DNA from: Hysterium pulicare CBS 123377
Lineage: Eukaryota > Ascomycota > Dothideomycetes > Hysteriales > Hysteriaceae
Length of the DNA: 64,000 bases
NCBI GenBank assembly: GCA_000467715.1
Contig: AJFK01000001.1
Coordinates: 58,919-122,918, forward strand
Direction of reading: 5' to 3'
Shown: positions 21,272 to 31,228 of the stretch, in pieces
Layout: each line of letters begins with the position of its first letter
Numbering within the stretch: the stretch's first letter is position 1
Made by a program: the position numbers and the translations under genes
Notes under the pieces: generated by a model
What the model saw: the letters and a program-made list of their open reading frames with translations, nothing else
Told to the model about the DNA's origin: nothing
The model's database searches: none

Positions 21272-22011
21272 CTTACATGAGTAAGTTCCGTTCTTCTCCG
21301 CGCGTTAACGCTTTCACTAATGGTGATAGTATCACGCATAAGACGAGACATGGTCACGACAACAGGTTCGGGATCAACGTCATATCAGGTGTACTCATGG
21401 AAACCGAAGATGGCGGCGATAAGAAACTCAGTTGATTGCAGTAACTTACTAAGTGCTGCTTGATTTGGTTCTTGATTTGATGGGCAAAGCGTACTCAGAC
21501 GAGGTGAATGCATACTGGCGGAACACTCTCCATAGAGCCTGATACAGCAAAGGATTTGCAACGAGTCTTCCTCGAGTAGGGTCTCTAGGAATGAATTGGT
21601 GATTCTTCGGTCTTTCAATGTCAACTGGCCACTTATACAAATGTCTGTATTTCACTCCTATTGAATCATTAGTCAACCCGGAGCTTTCTTGGATACTCAT
21701 GACAACCCGTGGGCAAATTTCTCGGAAATCGGGTTGGCAAGCGGTCTGGTTTAGAACGATTGCCGCCAGGTAGCTCCTTTACACCGGAAAGCAGTGGAGT
21801 ACCAGTGGAATACTGCATTGCTTCAATATTAAATGACGTACTCTCTGATCATAGGTGGTGGTGACCGTACAAAGATGACTAAGACAAGATAGCATTCACC
21901 CGCTATATACATATCCACCCAGACGTTTCCTTTCTTCATAACCGTTATCTCAAGTTCTCAACCTCGACCCACGTTCAACAAGACCCTACCCGAGTCCCCA
22001 TACAGGAAGCA
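21272..22011. other. Intergenic, no gene seen
   Basis: Between members 5 and 6. Minus-strand ORFs at 21385-21700 overlap each other and have no recognisable features. Confidence 0.5.
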
Positions 22012-22431
22012 ATGGCGTGTGGAAATGAAACCATCACAAAAGACTTTCAACTACAAGAGGTAATAAGTCTCATTTCTCAACTCTTCTGCCTCCAAGTGGA
22101 AAACCGTCGCCAGAAAAAGGAATACGAAAGCCTCAAGAAAGAGCTCGAACATATGAGAGAGAAAGTACGCAAACTTGAACACAAGAAGAAGACCCTGGCA
22201 CTTGCAATGATGCACGAACTCATCCGAGGTCTGAATAAAGAGCAGGATATCCTGTTGAGAAAGAATTGGAATCGTGAAAATTGGCACAGATTTGCTAAGA
22301 AACTACGCGACTACCCTGAAGTTGACGATGAGATGTACGCGAAGTTCGAGCAAGCAATGGATGTGTACTTGCAGGTGCTGAAGGATGACAAGGTATCGGC
22401 CGACCTGGAAAATCCGGGTAAAACTTCGTAA
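22012..22431 (+). CDS. Coiled-coil family member 6 (139 aa)
   Basis: Single exon starting MACGNETITKDFQLQEVISL. A coiled coil over about residues 25-63 (YESLKKELEHMREKVRKLEH) runs into KKTLALAMMHELIRGLNKEQ, then NWNRENWHRFAKKLRDYPEV and MYAKFEQAMDVYLQVLKDD. It aligns without large gaps to member 5 over about 70 residues, so the two are probably a duplicate pair. Function unknown. Confidence 0.65.
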   Translation: MACGNETITKDFQLQEVISLISQLFCLQVENRRQKKEYESLKKELEHMREKVRKLEHKKKTLALAMMHELIRGLNKEQDILLRKNWNRENWHRFAKKLRDYPEVDDEMYAKFEQAMDVYLQVLKDDKVSADLENPGKTS

Positions 22432-22866
22432 ATTCGTATATGTGCCTATGGTGAGTGATGACCCTTTTCAAACTTTCTAGATCACAGCTGTTCAATAACG
22501 GTCTTACAGACATACAATGAGGTGCTGTATTCGATAGTCACGGTTTAGGATGGCAAAGCGAGCAAAGAGGGATTGCCTTTTCAAGAACTGGGTAGATGCT
22601 GAGTTTGATGCAATAAAGCCCCAACGATGTGAATTTTACATTCAAATGTATTTGAAGCTACGAAGTCTCGGGAGATTTAGCCCATGATGATCGTGAATAT
22701 GAGTGCACTCGATATATTCACTGACCCAGCTTACTATGTCACACGGAGGCAGGCTCAGAAAACGTAAAACATAGCGCAAAGGGTACTCGTTTCAGTGAAC
22801 TTCACTTCATCCTGAACATATAACCCAAGCAACGTCAAACGTTAGCGAAGAACATCTACCGCCATT
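22432..22866. other. Intergenic, no gene seen
   Basis: No supported ORF. Confidence 0.5.
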
Positions 22867-23550
22867 ATGCTTGCCCATTTTCTCCACCGCATGCCCCACA
22901 ACTTCCCCTTGCTGGAGCCCAAGAGTGTCGCCTTAGCTACTCCTCAACCCACAAATGATGCAGCATCAAGCAATGTCTCTACGGTACGACAGGAAGCCAA
23001 GGGTCGGCTTACTGTTCTACCAAGTACTCGCCCTTCCCTTCCTCCCCATTTTGGTGCCGATACCAGATCTCTGCCTCAGTTGGAAGAATATGAGACCGGA
23101 GATGCCGTCACTACATTGGCCAACGTGGGAAAACTTTGGCTTCCTGGCGGCAAATGTCGACGGATCGAGATCCCTACTCCGATGTCCAAGCAAGAACAGC
23201 AACATCGCAAATCCATGTCCCGGGGCATCAAGCTGGAAGTTGGGGTCCCGGAGGAAGATAACGAAACCGATGGTTATGAAGGAGAAGATGAGCTGTCTCT
23301 CGAAGACGAATACCAGACACCGGACCATGAGGAATGGAAACCAAAGGGAGCAATCGACCGTCAGCTTCGACCTTTCCCTTTGCTTTCAATCTCCGATGGG
23401 ACACAACAAATTCGTCAGCATAAGAACGCCTCGGACGAAGTCCCAGTTCCGACCGACAAGCCTGCGGTGATCAAGCGTTCCCCTACACCAATGACCTTGA
23501 TGTTCACCAAAGGTGGTGTCAGAGACAAGGCATCGTCTGGATCATCATGA
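22867..23550 (+). CDS. Hypothetical acidic, probably disordered protein
   Basis: Single-exon ORF of 227 codons, not recognised. Rich in Pro, Ser, Asp and Glu, with an acidic stretch (GVPEEDNETDGYEGEDELS) in the middle and basic-proline patches (KRSPTPMTLMFTKGG) near the end. There is no coiled coil and no C-terminal segment of the neighbouring family, although it lies between two members. No homology-based support is possible here, so it could be a chance ORF. Confidence 0.4.
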   Translation: MLAHFLHRMPHNFPLLEPKSVALATPQPTNDAASSNVSTVRQEAKGRLTVLPSTRPSLPPHFGADTRSLPQLEEYETGDAVTTLANVGKLWLPGGKCRRIEIPTPMSKQEQQHRKSMSRGIKLEVGVPEEDNETDGYEGEDELSLEDEYQTPDHEEWKPKGAIDRQLRPFPLLSISDGTQQIRQHKNASDEVPVPTDKPAVIKRSPTPMTLMFTKGGVRDKASSGSS

Positions 23551-24207
23551 TAGCACGCTTGACACCAAAAGGCTTTTGGTACATGCGCTGTGTGGAATGC
23601 TTTGAGAACAATGAAATATGGGGCAATTGGAGGACCAGACCTGCAAATGCTTTCACAGTCATCAAGCCTTGCGGCATAGCTAGATGAGAATGAAAAGGGT
23701 TCAGTCCGCATAATCTCTGCTCTCGACACTGAAGATGCGATGTATTGACATTGACCAGAGCCAAGCGACATCATCCTTATACAAGGCTAAAGTATAGAAG
23801 CCTCATGGCAGTAGTAAGAAAAAGTGACTTTGTCCAAGTCATTGATAGAAGATAAGCATGCATCTACCATCCACTTTATCGTCAGCCCACACGGCTGATT
23901 TGGACTTAGTACAAGGAAGTAATGTAAGTTGCCGTCCTTGAGACTAGTCAGATTATACCATACATAATATAACCTACTTAGACTTGTACGGTTATGGGGA
24001 TCCTTTATACAACTAATAATGACACCCACCGCTGTTTCTCACCCTTTCACATCTGGTGAACATCTGTAGGAATTTCCTGACTAGCTGACCGAAGATCTTG
24101 CACCCGCGGTCAACCTCTCACCCCAACACACTCAATTTCATCCGTGTTCAACTCTCAATCAAGACACGATCGCCTCTTCAGATCTCATCCGCGTCCTTTT
24201 TGGCACG
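23551..24207. other. Intergenic, no gene seen
   Basis: No supported ORF; AT-rich around 23800-24010. Confidence 0.5.
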
Positions 24208-24838
24208 ATGGTGAACTCCGCTAACAGTTTTCCAGCTCCAACTCCTAGTTCCACGCCAGAGAAGCAAGAGATCGCAAAGCTCAAGGCTGAAAACACGAAA
24301 CTGAAAGCCAGGAAGCAGGTGCTGGAGAACCGAGTCACGATACTTCAGAGCAACATTACGAAGTCCGACAAAGAAAAGGAGAGCCTGATGGAAGAAATTT
24401 GCTCCCTCAAGGACGACAAAGACAAGATGAGCCTCAGAGAAGAGATCCGCGACCTCAAATTCACCCTCAGCACTCGCTATTCCGTTCTCCGAGAAGAAAT
24501 CGCTCGCCGCAACATAGACATCGCGAACGCTATTGTATATCTCGAGTACCTGGGTTGGAGTTCGGCCGGCATATACAAATCCAGTGTCCTCGTCGTCGCA
24601 AACCGGTTGTACTACAGTGCCAGGGACAAAAACGATGTTCACAGTGAAGCATTTTTGAAGGCGATACAGGATGGGAGAGCGGACATGGTGGGAATGTTTG
24701 GGAGTAAGGAAGTTGCGGACGAATGGCGTAAGTCTCCATTCCGTGCTGTACACACTTGCTGAAGAATGAATAGACGAGCGGGTAGATAGGAACAGGATTG
24801 CTTCTTGCCCAGCTCCTTCACCGACTGATCCATCCTAA
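24208..24838 (+). CDS. Coiled-coil family member 7 (194 aa)
   Basis: Exons 24208-24727 and 24774-24838 over a 46-nt gtaagt intron. The coil covers about residues 18-95 (IAKLKAENTKLKARKQVLEN onwards). The C-terminal segment reads NIDIANAIVYLEYLGW, VVANRLYYSARDKNDV, FLKAIQDGRADM. The last exon encodes HERVDRNRIAS and so on. Both the segment and the terminal intron position match members 1 and 2; IQDGR is shared exactly with member 8. Without the splice, the ORF would stop at 24762. Function unknown. Confidence 0.7.
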
Positions 24839-25252
24839 TCCAAAAAGGAGAGAGATATGTTGCGGCAACCCTGGATACTTGTAGGAGGGAAAAGGGATTC
24901 TTTTGTTTAGAGCACATGAGAGACAGGAGGAATTGGGATGGACACGTTCAGGACTTGGGCGGTTGGTTGAGAGCATGCGGAAGACTAGGCACCAGTGAGA
25001 GCTAGGCCGAAAATGGACGCATCACCTTGATCCCTCTCACTACAGACCTCAAATTTGCCCATTAACCCTCAACAACGTCTTTATCGCTCTTAAATGCATC
25101 TTGGGACGCTAAGTTATTTGGTATTCTCAATAGATAGTCTATCCACCGCATCTCCTGTCTAGATCAGCGCAATAGGCCGAGGCTCAGCCTTAGCCGTACA
25201 TCTAGATAGGATTGATATCCAAACGCTCCCACGAAGTCTTTCAAGATTGAAT
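24839..25252. other. Intergenic, no gene seen
   Basis: No supported ORF. Confidence 0.5.
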
Positions 25253-26198
25253 ATGGAGCCGGAACGTCTCCCAAGCCGGCCGGAAGGTCAGGGCGTGAGG
25301 CTGGAAGAGCAGCCGTTGAACGCGGAACTTCCTGTACACAATAGACCCGGAGAAGGAAGTGCATGGGATTCCTACCCGCAATACTCCCCCCCAGAAGAGA
25401 CTGAGGCCGAGAAGAAGCTGAAGCAAGAGAAAGGAGGTAAGGGTCGCTGGTTAAAAGCATGACATACACTGATCCATCCCCACAGTCCTATATCTCCGTC
25501 ACAGGCTCCAGAAAGCATTTCTCTCCCGTGTCACGATGCCGCAGGGAGCAGAAATGCCCGTCATGTCTTCATTCTTTGAAAGATTGGAGGAAGTTTCGTT
25601 CGACATCGAGACGAATCTTGACATTCTCTATCGCACCAAAATACACAAAGTACTCAAAGCAATGCTCGAACTTTCGGAGATACCTCGGGACGACGAGTTC
25701 CATTTCAGAAACCGTGCCGAGAGACTTCTCGCGAGGTGGGGCCATGCTCAGACGGTGGAGGGAGAAGTCCAGTCGCTGAAGAGTGAGAATAAACGGTTGA
25801 ATGAGAGGCTGACTGGTTGTCACAAAGTCATAGCTGACGCGGTTGTTCTGCTGGAGATCAAAGATGAGTTTCCCTCAAAGGGGGTAGATACGGAGCTCAT
25901 TGAGCTCTCGCATCGGCTACATTATGCCACGGAAGGAGATGCAGAGGTCGCCCACATCATTCAAGATGGTCGAGATAGGATCTTGGATGACTACGAGTCG
26001 GTTGAGGATATAGAGAATTACTGTAGGTTTGTGCTCAAAACTTTAGGATCCTCTTTGCTAATAGATATAGATTATAGAATGGATATAGAGAGAGGCTTGC
26101 CAGAAGCTAAGCGATATCATGCACCAATCTCAGCCAATATCATTGAAGATATGCCGGAGCCGGGCTGGGTGCATGTTGATTCACCTGATAGTGAATGA
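25253..26198 (+). CDS. Coiled-coil family member 8 (298 aa)
   Basis: Exons 25253-25436 and 25486-26198. The first exon is Pro/Glu-rich and disordered. The splice (gtaagg donor, ccacag acceptor) joins KQEKG to VLYLRHRLQKAFLSRVT in frame, placing the true start well upstream of the internal Met at 25536. A helical middle (FFERLEEVSFDIETNLDILY) is followed by a coil (VEGEVQSLKSENKRLNERL) and the family segment: CHKVIADAVVLLEIKDEF, ELSHRLHYATEGDAEVAHII, QDGRDRI. A 60-residue extension ends the protein; a terminal intron around 26025-26070 is possible but not convincing. Confidence 0.68.
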
Positions 26199-26508
26199 CC
26201 GACGTGGGAAAGACTTCGCTGAGTCTGGAGACTGGTTTGGGACATAGGACGTCTTAAACTCGGTTTTTGGTATTCTATTCGAGTAGGACCTGAATTATGA
26301 ATTTCCTAGGGATGGAATAGTCGAAGTATATCTGACGAATTGACTTGGGAGTTTGAAGATGACTTGTGGAAATTTTGACTGTGAACGATTAACGCCCGTC
26401 TAAGCCTAAACTGGTAATCCGCTTCATCATTCAAATCGCACTGTGCACTTCATCATTTGTGAATCAACACCAACCACGCGTCAACCCCGACTCCACGTAC
26501 ACGAAAAA
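26199..26508. other. Intergenic, no gene seen
   Basis: Promoter of the YwbE-domain gene. Confidence 0.5.
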
Positions 26509-27729
26509 ATGGCACGGAAACGAAAAACCAACAATCCAGGAAATACCGACTCCTCAAATCCGAATACAAATTCCGCACCAGATCCAACGATCCAAAACCC
26601 CTCCGCAACATCCAACCCTCCCCGAAAGAATCGCCGTCCAAACCGCCAGCCCAAACCCGATCAAAACCGCAGCAACCCACTACACCCCCTCAATGCACCC
26701 TCAGAGCCGAGGAATCATAACTCATACCCTCTAAATGAACCCTCAGGACCAAACCAGAGCCTGCCATCACGTCCAAAACGGCCTAAACGTCCATCTCGCC
26801 GCCCAGCTCATCAAGACCTAGACCCCGTCCCACCGATCGACGTCCTCCACCGCAACACCCCCGTCTCCATCGTCCTCAAAGTGCAGCAAGATTCCGGTCT
26901 TCAGGTCCAGGGTATAATAAGGGAAATCCTTACAAGAAACGACCATCCGCGCGGCGTCAAAGTGCGGTTGAGAGATGGGAGGGTGGGGAGGGTAAAAGCT
27001 GTTGTGAGCGAGGAGATGGGGTTAGAAGGGGAGAGGATTGTAGGCGGGCCGAATGCAGCACTAGATGAGAACGGGATGAGAGCCGGCCCTCTGCGGAAGC
27101 CGATCTATGGGATAAAGGGAGACCGGAAATGGGAGGAGTGGCGGAATGTGTACGGGGGTGAAGTGAAGGTATTGAAGCGCGAGGCGGCTTCGCTTGGAGA
27201 TTACATGAAGGTGGGGGGTTCCCCACGGTCTGGGATGAGATTTGGGGATGAGAAGAGAATGGAAGAAGAAATGAAAAGGAGAATGGAGGAGCAGGAGAGG
27301 TTGAAGAACAGCGGGGAAGAGCGAGGCGATGCTGAGGCTGGCGAAAATGGGAAGAGGAGAAGAAGTAAGAGAAAGTTGCGGAAGGATGAGCATACGATGG
27401 AGGGGATGGTGAGGGACACTGCTGGGGCTTTTGTTCTCGGGGAAGACCTCTCTCCAGAGTTACAACATTCGGGCAGGCTCTACGGATACGAGGAACCAGA
27501 GGACTCGTTGGAGGAAAGCGAGGACGAGAGCGAAATTGTTAGGCAGTGGCTTCCGATTGAGGCGAGAGGCGCCGCGAAGTTTGCGACAGATACCGTCATC
27601 TGTCCTGTCTGTATGGAGTTCGAGGGAGATGAAGATGCCGTACGCCATCACGTTGAGGCGCATTTCCAGCAACAGACTGGCGAGACAGAAATCGGAGAAC
27701 CAGAAAATGGGGGTGGCATGGCTGTCTGA
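26509..27729 (+). CDS. YwbE-domain (DUF2196) protein with C-terminal zinc finger
   Basis: Single exon, 406 residues from MARKRKTNNPGN. The first 115 residues are Asn/Pro/Lys-rich and disordered. Residues about 120-168 (TPVSIVLKVQQDSGLQVQG, HPRGVKVRLRDGRVGRV) match the small YwbE family, found in bacteria and as a domain in fungal proteins; its function is not established, though nucleic-acid binding has been suggested. A charged helical region (EKRMEEEMKRRMEEQERLK) follows. Near the C-terminus, CPVCMEFEGDEDAVRHHVEAH has the Cys-x2-Cys...His-x3-His spacing of a UBZ-like ubiquitin-binding zinc finger. A nuclear or ribosome-related role is conceivable but inferred. Confidence 0.75.
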   Translation: MARKRKTNNPGNTDSSNPNTNSAPDPTIQNPSATSNPPRKNRRPNRQPKPDQNRSNPLHPLNAPSEPRNHNSYPLNEPSGPNQSLPSRPKRPKRPSRRPAHQDLDPVPPIDVLHRNTPVSIVLKVQQDSGLQVQGIIREILTRNDHPRGVKVRLRDGRVGRVKAVVSEEMGLEGERIVGGPNAALDENGMRAGPLRKPIYGIKGDRKWEEWRNVYGGEVKVLKREAASLGDYMKVGGSPRSGMRFGDEKRMEEEMKRRMEEQERLKNSGEERGDAEAGENGKRRRSKRKLRKDEHTMEGMVRDTAGAFVLGEDLSPELQHSGRLYGYEEPEDSLEESEDESEIVRQWLPIEARGAAKFATDTVICPVCMEFEGDEDAVRHHVEAHFQQQTGETEIGEPENGGGMAV

Positions 27730-28321
27730 ATGCCTGAATGAAGGCCTTCTCACCATCGATCTTGAGAAGTTATCACCAGAGACCGTAACGGAGATCACCA
27801 ACCGACCTCATATCTTATGGGCCAGTAGGACCCAATACATACATATGCAGTTGGAAAACTGCCGAATGCTGGTTACTCATCGTTCGTTGCGAAGAATCCG
27901 AATGTTCGCATCAGAACTTGTACATTAGCCATCAAGGCTCGGAGCAACGACGCGAGGCGTCGTTGAAGAAGGATCCCAAATATGAAAAATGCTCCAGAAA
28001 GTCAGATAGTTTTCCGGACGGGAAATCTACTTATAAAGCTTTTCATCGCCAGACATGTGATATACTAATACTTGCGTTGATGATACGACTAGCTGGCCGG
28101 TTTGTTTTGGCATAGGTCACAAAACAACGATGGATCGAGCTCTAGAATCCAGTGTCTGGAAGTCAACGCTGCATCTCAAGCACCGTTCATAGAATCTACT
28201 TCAAGACATCCCAGTCGAATGCATATATATAACGAAGCTCTTCTAAATCTCCCACCAGCACATCTAATCTAGTTTATAATGCCTTGTAACCCCGATTCCA
28301 CACATGCTGGAAAAGACCCTT
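27730..28321. other. Convergent 3' spacer
   Basis: Between the YwbE-domain gene and HUT1, tail to tail. No gene seen. Confidence 0.5.
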
Positions 28322-29704
28322 CTATAACTCCTTCTTCCTCGCAGCATCCTTCCTCTTCTTCTCCATCCTACTAATCCACCCCTCAAATCCAATCCCCCCA
28401 AAAACCAATCCCACCCCAAACCATTGCATGCTCGAAATCTGATGTCCAAAAAGCACAATACTCAGCAACATGGTCAACATCTTCCGCGTAACCGTGACTG
28501 TGACCAAGAGCAAGGAGGAAAAGTGGCTCAGCGTATGGAAGATGAAGACCTGGCCGACGGCACCACATGCCGCGAAGGCGAGCACGTCCCAGCCGACTTG
28601 GGGGTACTTGGTTACGAAGGCGAGGGCGGAGGAGAGTTCGCCGCCGTTACCGTTCATGCCGATCCAGGGGCCGAGAGGTGTGGAAGCGATGTAGGGGGAG
28701 ATGAAGAGGAAGGATATCGTGAGGAGCGTGCTCATGATGTTTTGCGCGCACATCATCTGCGGGCCGGAGAAAGGCTTGTAACTTGCAAAAATATGGTCTT
28801 GGACTGTATTTGTGAGTCCATCGAAGAGTAGATTCACCCCTAGAAGGAATAAGCCTAAGGTGGTCCCTCCACTCGCGACGGTCCCTTTGGATGCGCTCTT
28901 GGCGGCTTTCTTTGCGGTAGACGGGTGGTGTAGAGTGAAGATCGCGACGCCTAGCGTTACCAAAGCGACGACAAGGTATTTGTACACCGGATAGCGTTTG
29001 CGGAAGAGCGAGATGTGGAGGAACATTACGGGGAGCAGTTTACAACTCTTGGCTAATATGAATGTGACATAGTCGATGTATTTCAGGCTCGAGTAGCCGA
29101 AGGGACTCGCAAGCGAACTTGTGACGGCGATGAGGAGGAGGGGAAAGAGAATTGCGCGGGTCGGGAAGATTCGAGGTATTTGTCGTTTTGAAGCCGAGGA
29201 GGAGCGAGGAGACGAGACGAAGAGGTAGATGTAGCCGGTGAAGGCGGCGAAGGCGGATTGGATCGTGTTTAGGAAGACGGGGTATGTGAACTTTTGCGGA
29301 TTCGCCTTTGAGCCGTATGTCGTTGTGGTTATGCGTTCTTGGAGAAAGGCCCACGAGAGGCTGTGGCAGATTCCCGTTAGCTGGTGTTCAGATTGCATGC
29401 ATGCTGCTCGAAGATTGGCTTTGCGACTTGAGTGCAACCCCCTCAGCCTGCTAGGGAGAATAGGAATGGAGGGAATGGATGTGGCGTACAAGGAAGCGTA
29501 TATCCCTCCTACACATATTGCTAGTGCCAGCAACCCCGCCTGCTTCTGGTCTCCATGTGTTGCTTGAACTGCAGCCTTGTCTATCACGTCTCCGTTGGCT
29601 GTAGACCCGTTTGAAAGCATGTGTTTATCGATGGCACCATTGGAGCGGCTGTAGGACTCCGAGGGCTCGCGGCGCACTGGCGTTGGGTTCTTCGTTCGTG
29701 CCAT
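28322..29704 (-). CDS. HUT1: ER UDP-galactose/nucleotide-sugar transporter homologue
   Basis: Exons 29704-29490 and 29360-28322, 417 residues. Splicing joins CVGGIYAS to FLSWAFLQERITTTTYG, the start of the SLC35B1/HUT1 transporter core. About ten hydrophobic segments follow, with the conserved YSSLKYIDYVTFILAKSCKL, PVMFLHISLFRKRYP, LFDGLTNTVQD and TVTVTRKMLTMLLSI. The protein ends KKEL, which satisfies the KKxx dilysine ER-retrieval pattern and agrees with the ER location of HUT1. The role is import of UDP-sugars (or ATP exchange, as shown for the animal orthologue) into the ER lumen. The 129-nt intron is among the longer ones here. Confidence 0.9.
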   Translation of the reverse strand: MARTKNPTPVRREPSESYSRSNGAIDKHMLSNGSTANGDVIDKAAVQATHGDQKQAGLLALAICVGGIYASLYATSIPSIPILPSRLRGLHSSRKANLRAACMQSEHQLTGICHSLSWAFLQERITTTTYGSKANPQKFTYPVFLNTIQSAFAAFTGYIYLFVSSPRSSSASKRQIPRIFPTRAILFPLLLIAVTSSLASPFGYSSLKYIDYVTFILAKSCKLLPVMFLHISLFRKRYPVYKYLVVALVTLGVAIFTLHHPSTAKKAAKSASKGTVASGGTTLGLFLLGVNLLFDGLTNTVQDHIFASYKPFSGPQMMCAQNIMSTLLTISFLFISPYIASTPLGPWIGMNGNGGELSSALAFVTKYPQVGWDVLAFAACGAVGQVFIFHTLSHFSSLLLVTVTVTRKMLTMLLSIVLFGHQISSMQWFGVGLVFGGIGFEGWISRMEKKRKDAARKKEL

Positions 29705-30255
29705 GTTCTATGTGTAAGTCGTGCGATGAGATTGTCGGAGGACAGACTCTGGGCGGCGCTGGACGAGAGATGGAGGTGGTGCGCCTGCTCCTCGTACAAT
29801 TGAATGGATGGGCGACTACAAAGGGAATGTCTAGGGGGGGTAGAAACACAACATGTAGCGGCAGAGATCAGACGAGAAAAGGTGAAGAAAGGCGGAGCAG
29901 AGGGTGATATAAAAGTTCCGAGTGGGGATGATGATTATGTGGCATCAACGCCCGCGTTTCTTTTCGGAGTTGAGGCCAACCCCTGTCGCGTTTCCGTCGC
30001 AGGGAACCCTGAAAGAGGCATGCGCCACACGCGGGCCGTAGCTTTCAGCCTCCATCTCGGCGCTCGGCCTGCCGAGAATAGCTTCTCGCTCCATATACGT
30101 TTTGTTACCCTAGTGCTGAGTCGTAGGAACAACATTAAGTTCATTAAACATTATGTGTTTAGTTCTGCTCCCATAGTCTTGTCGCTTTTCAACCATCCCA
30201 ATAAAGTCGTTGTCTCGTCAGTAATCTTCGTATTGACCATCGTCCCACACGCCTC
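29705..30255. other. Intergenic, no gene seen
   Basis: Promoter of HUT1 and 3' side of the next minus-strand gene. Confidence 0.5.
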
Positions 30256-31228
30256 CTAGCCCACCGTCTTCACCAATTTCATTTGCCGTTGCTCTCTGAA
30301 CCGGATACTGCGCACAGCTTGGCATACGTGCAAATACATAGGTGTACCATCTGGGATGCTCTCCGGTAGACCAAGCTCTTGCTTCAGCTTCGCCTGCTTG
30401 GCTCCCTCAAGTGCCCAGCCGTCGGCGGTCCATCCGCCCAACTCACTCTCGTACCTAGCTTTTCGGCTAATAGCATTGTAAGTCAGAATGCCACCTAGGA
30501 TCCGTTGGTGTATGTGATCGTTCACTTGTCGTGTCAGTACATGACATGACGTAGCGGAGGGACGTTAGGAGATACTTACGAAATAGCCAAACGTTGTTGC
30601 CCGCGTCAATGGCTGGATTGTTCGACATAGCCCTAGCCTCATGCCGAGTACCAACCTTCTTGAACTTCCAGGTCTCCCCGTCCATGACTATGAAGCGCTC
30701 TTTCATAGGAATTGCTTGGTAGCTGATGACTGGCCGGGGGATCTTGCTCGTTGATTGTGGTCTGGGTTCCCATCTTGGGTAGAGTGGTATGTGTTGAAAG
30801 CTATTTGCACCAAAGGCGTTCTTCAACAGGTGCTCTGTGCTCGATGGGTCACGCTGGGGCTCGATAGGAAGGAGTGGCTGTAAAGAATTTCTCCGCTTAT
30901 ATGCGCTGCTCCTCGGGTCCATGATCTCGTGTTTAGCTTGATATCGCTCATCATCGCTTGCGCCACCCGTGAGGTCGATTGGATCTTTGCAAGTTCCAGC
31001 ACTCAAAGGTTTTGGTGAATTTACTGTTTGCTTCACTCCTTTTTGATTGAATGCACCATCGTCGAATCCGCTTGACCCAATTGTCCATATCATTTGCGTC
31101 ACATCTGGATGGGCATTCCTCGTAGTCGACACTATGTCTTGGGGACAGACATCCTGACATTCGAGGATGAGCTTATATCTTAGTAGTCTCGTATTGGGTT
31201 TTGAAGGCGACGAAAAAGTTTGCGGCAT
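30256..31228 (-). CDS. Hypothetical protein with SUMO-interaction-like motif
   Basis: Exons 31228-30580 and 30524-30256; the splice joins NNVWLF to LNDHIHQRILGG, 305 residues. Not recognised. The N-terminal half is probably disordered and holds DPIDLTGGASDDE, a hydrophobic IDL core followed by acidic residues, as in SUMO-interaction motifs. The C-terminal half (KERFIVMDGETWKFKKVG, ARYESELGGWTADGWALEGA) looks folded. The 5' end is uncertain: an upstream exon around 31540-31664 (starting MHPSRGSTSRRDY) has a good gtaagt donor, but no acceptor joins it in frame. Confidence 0.55.
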
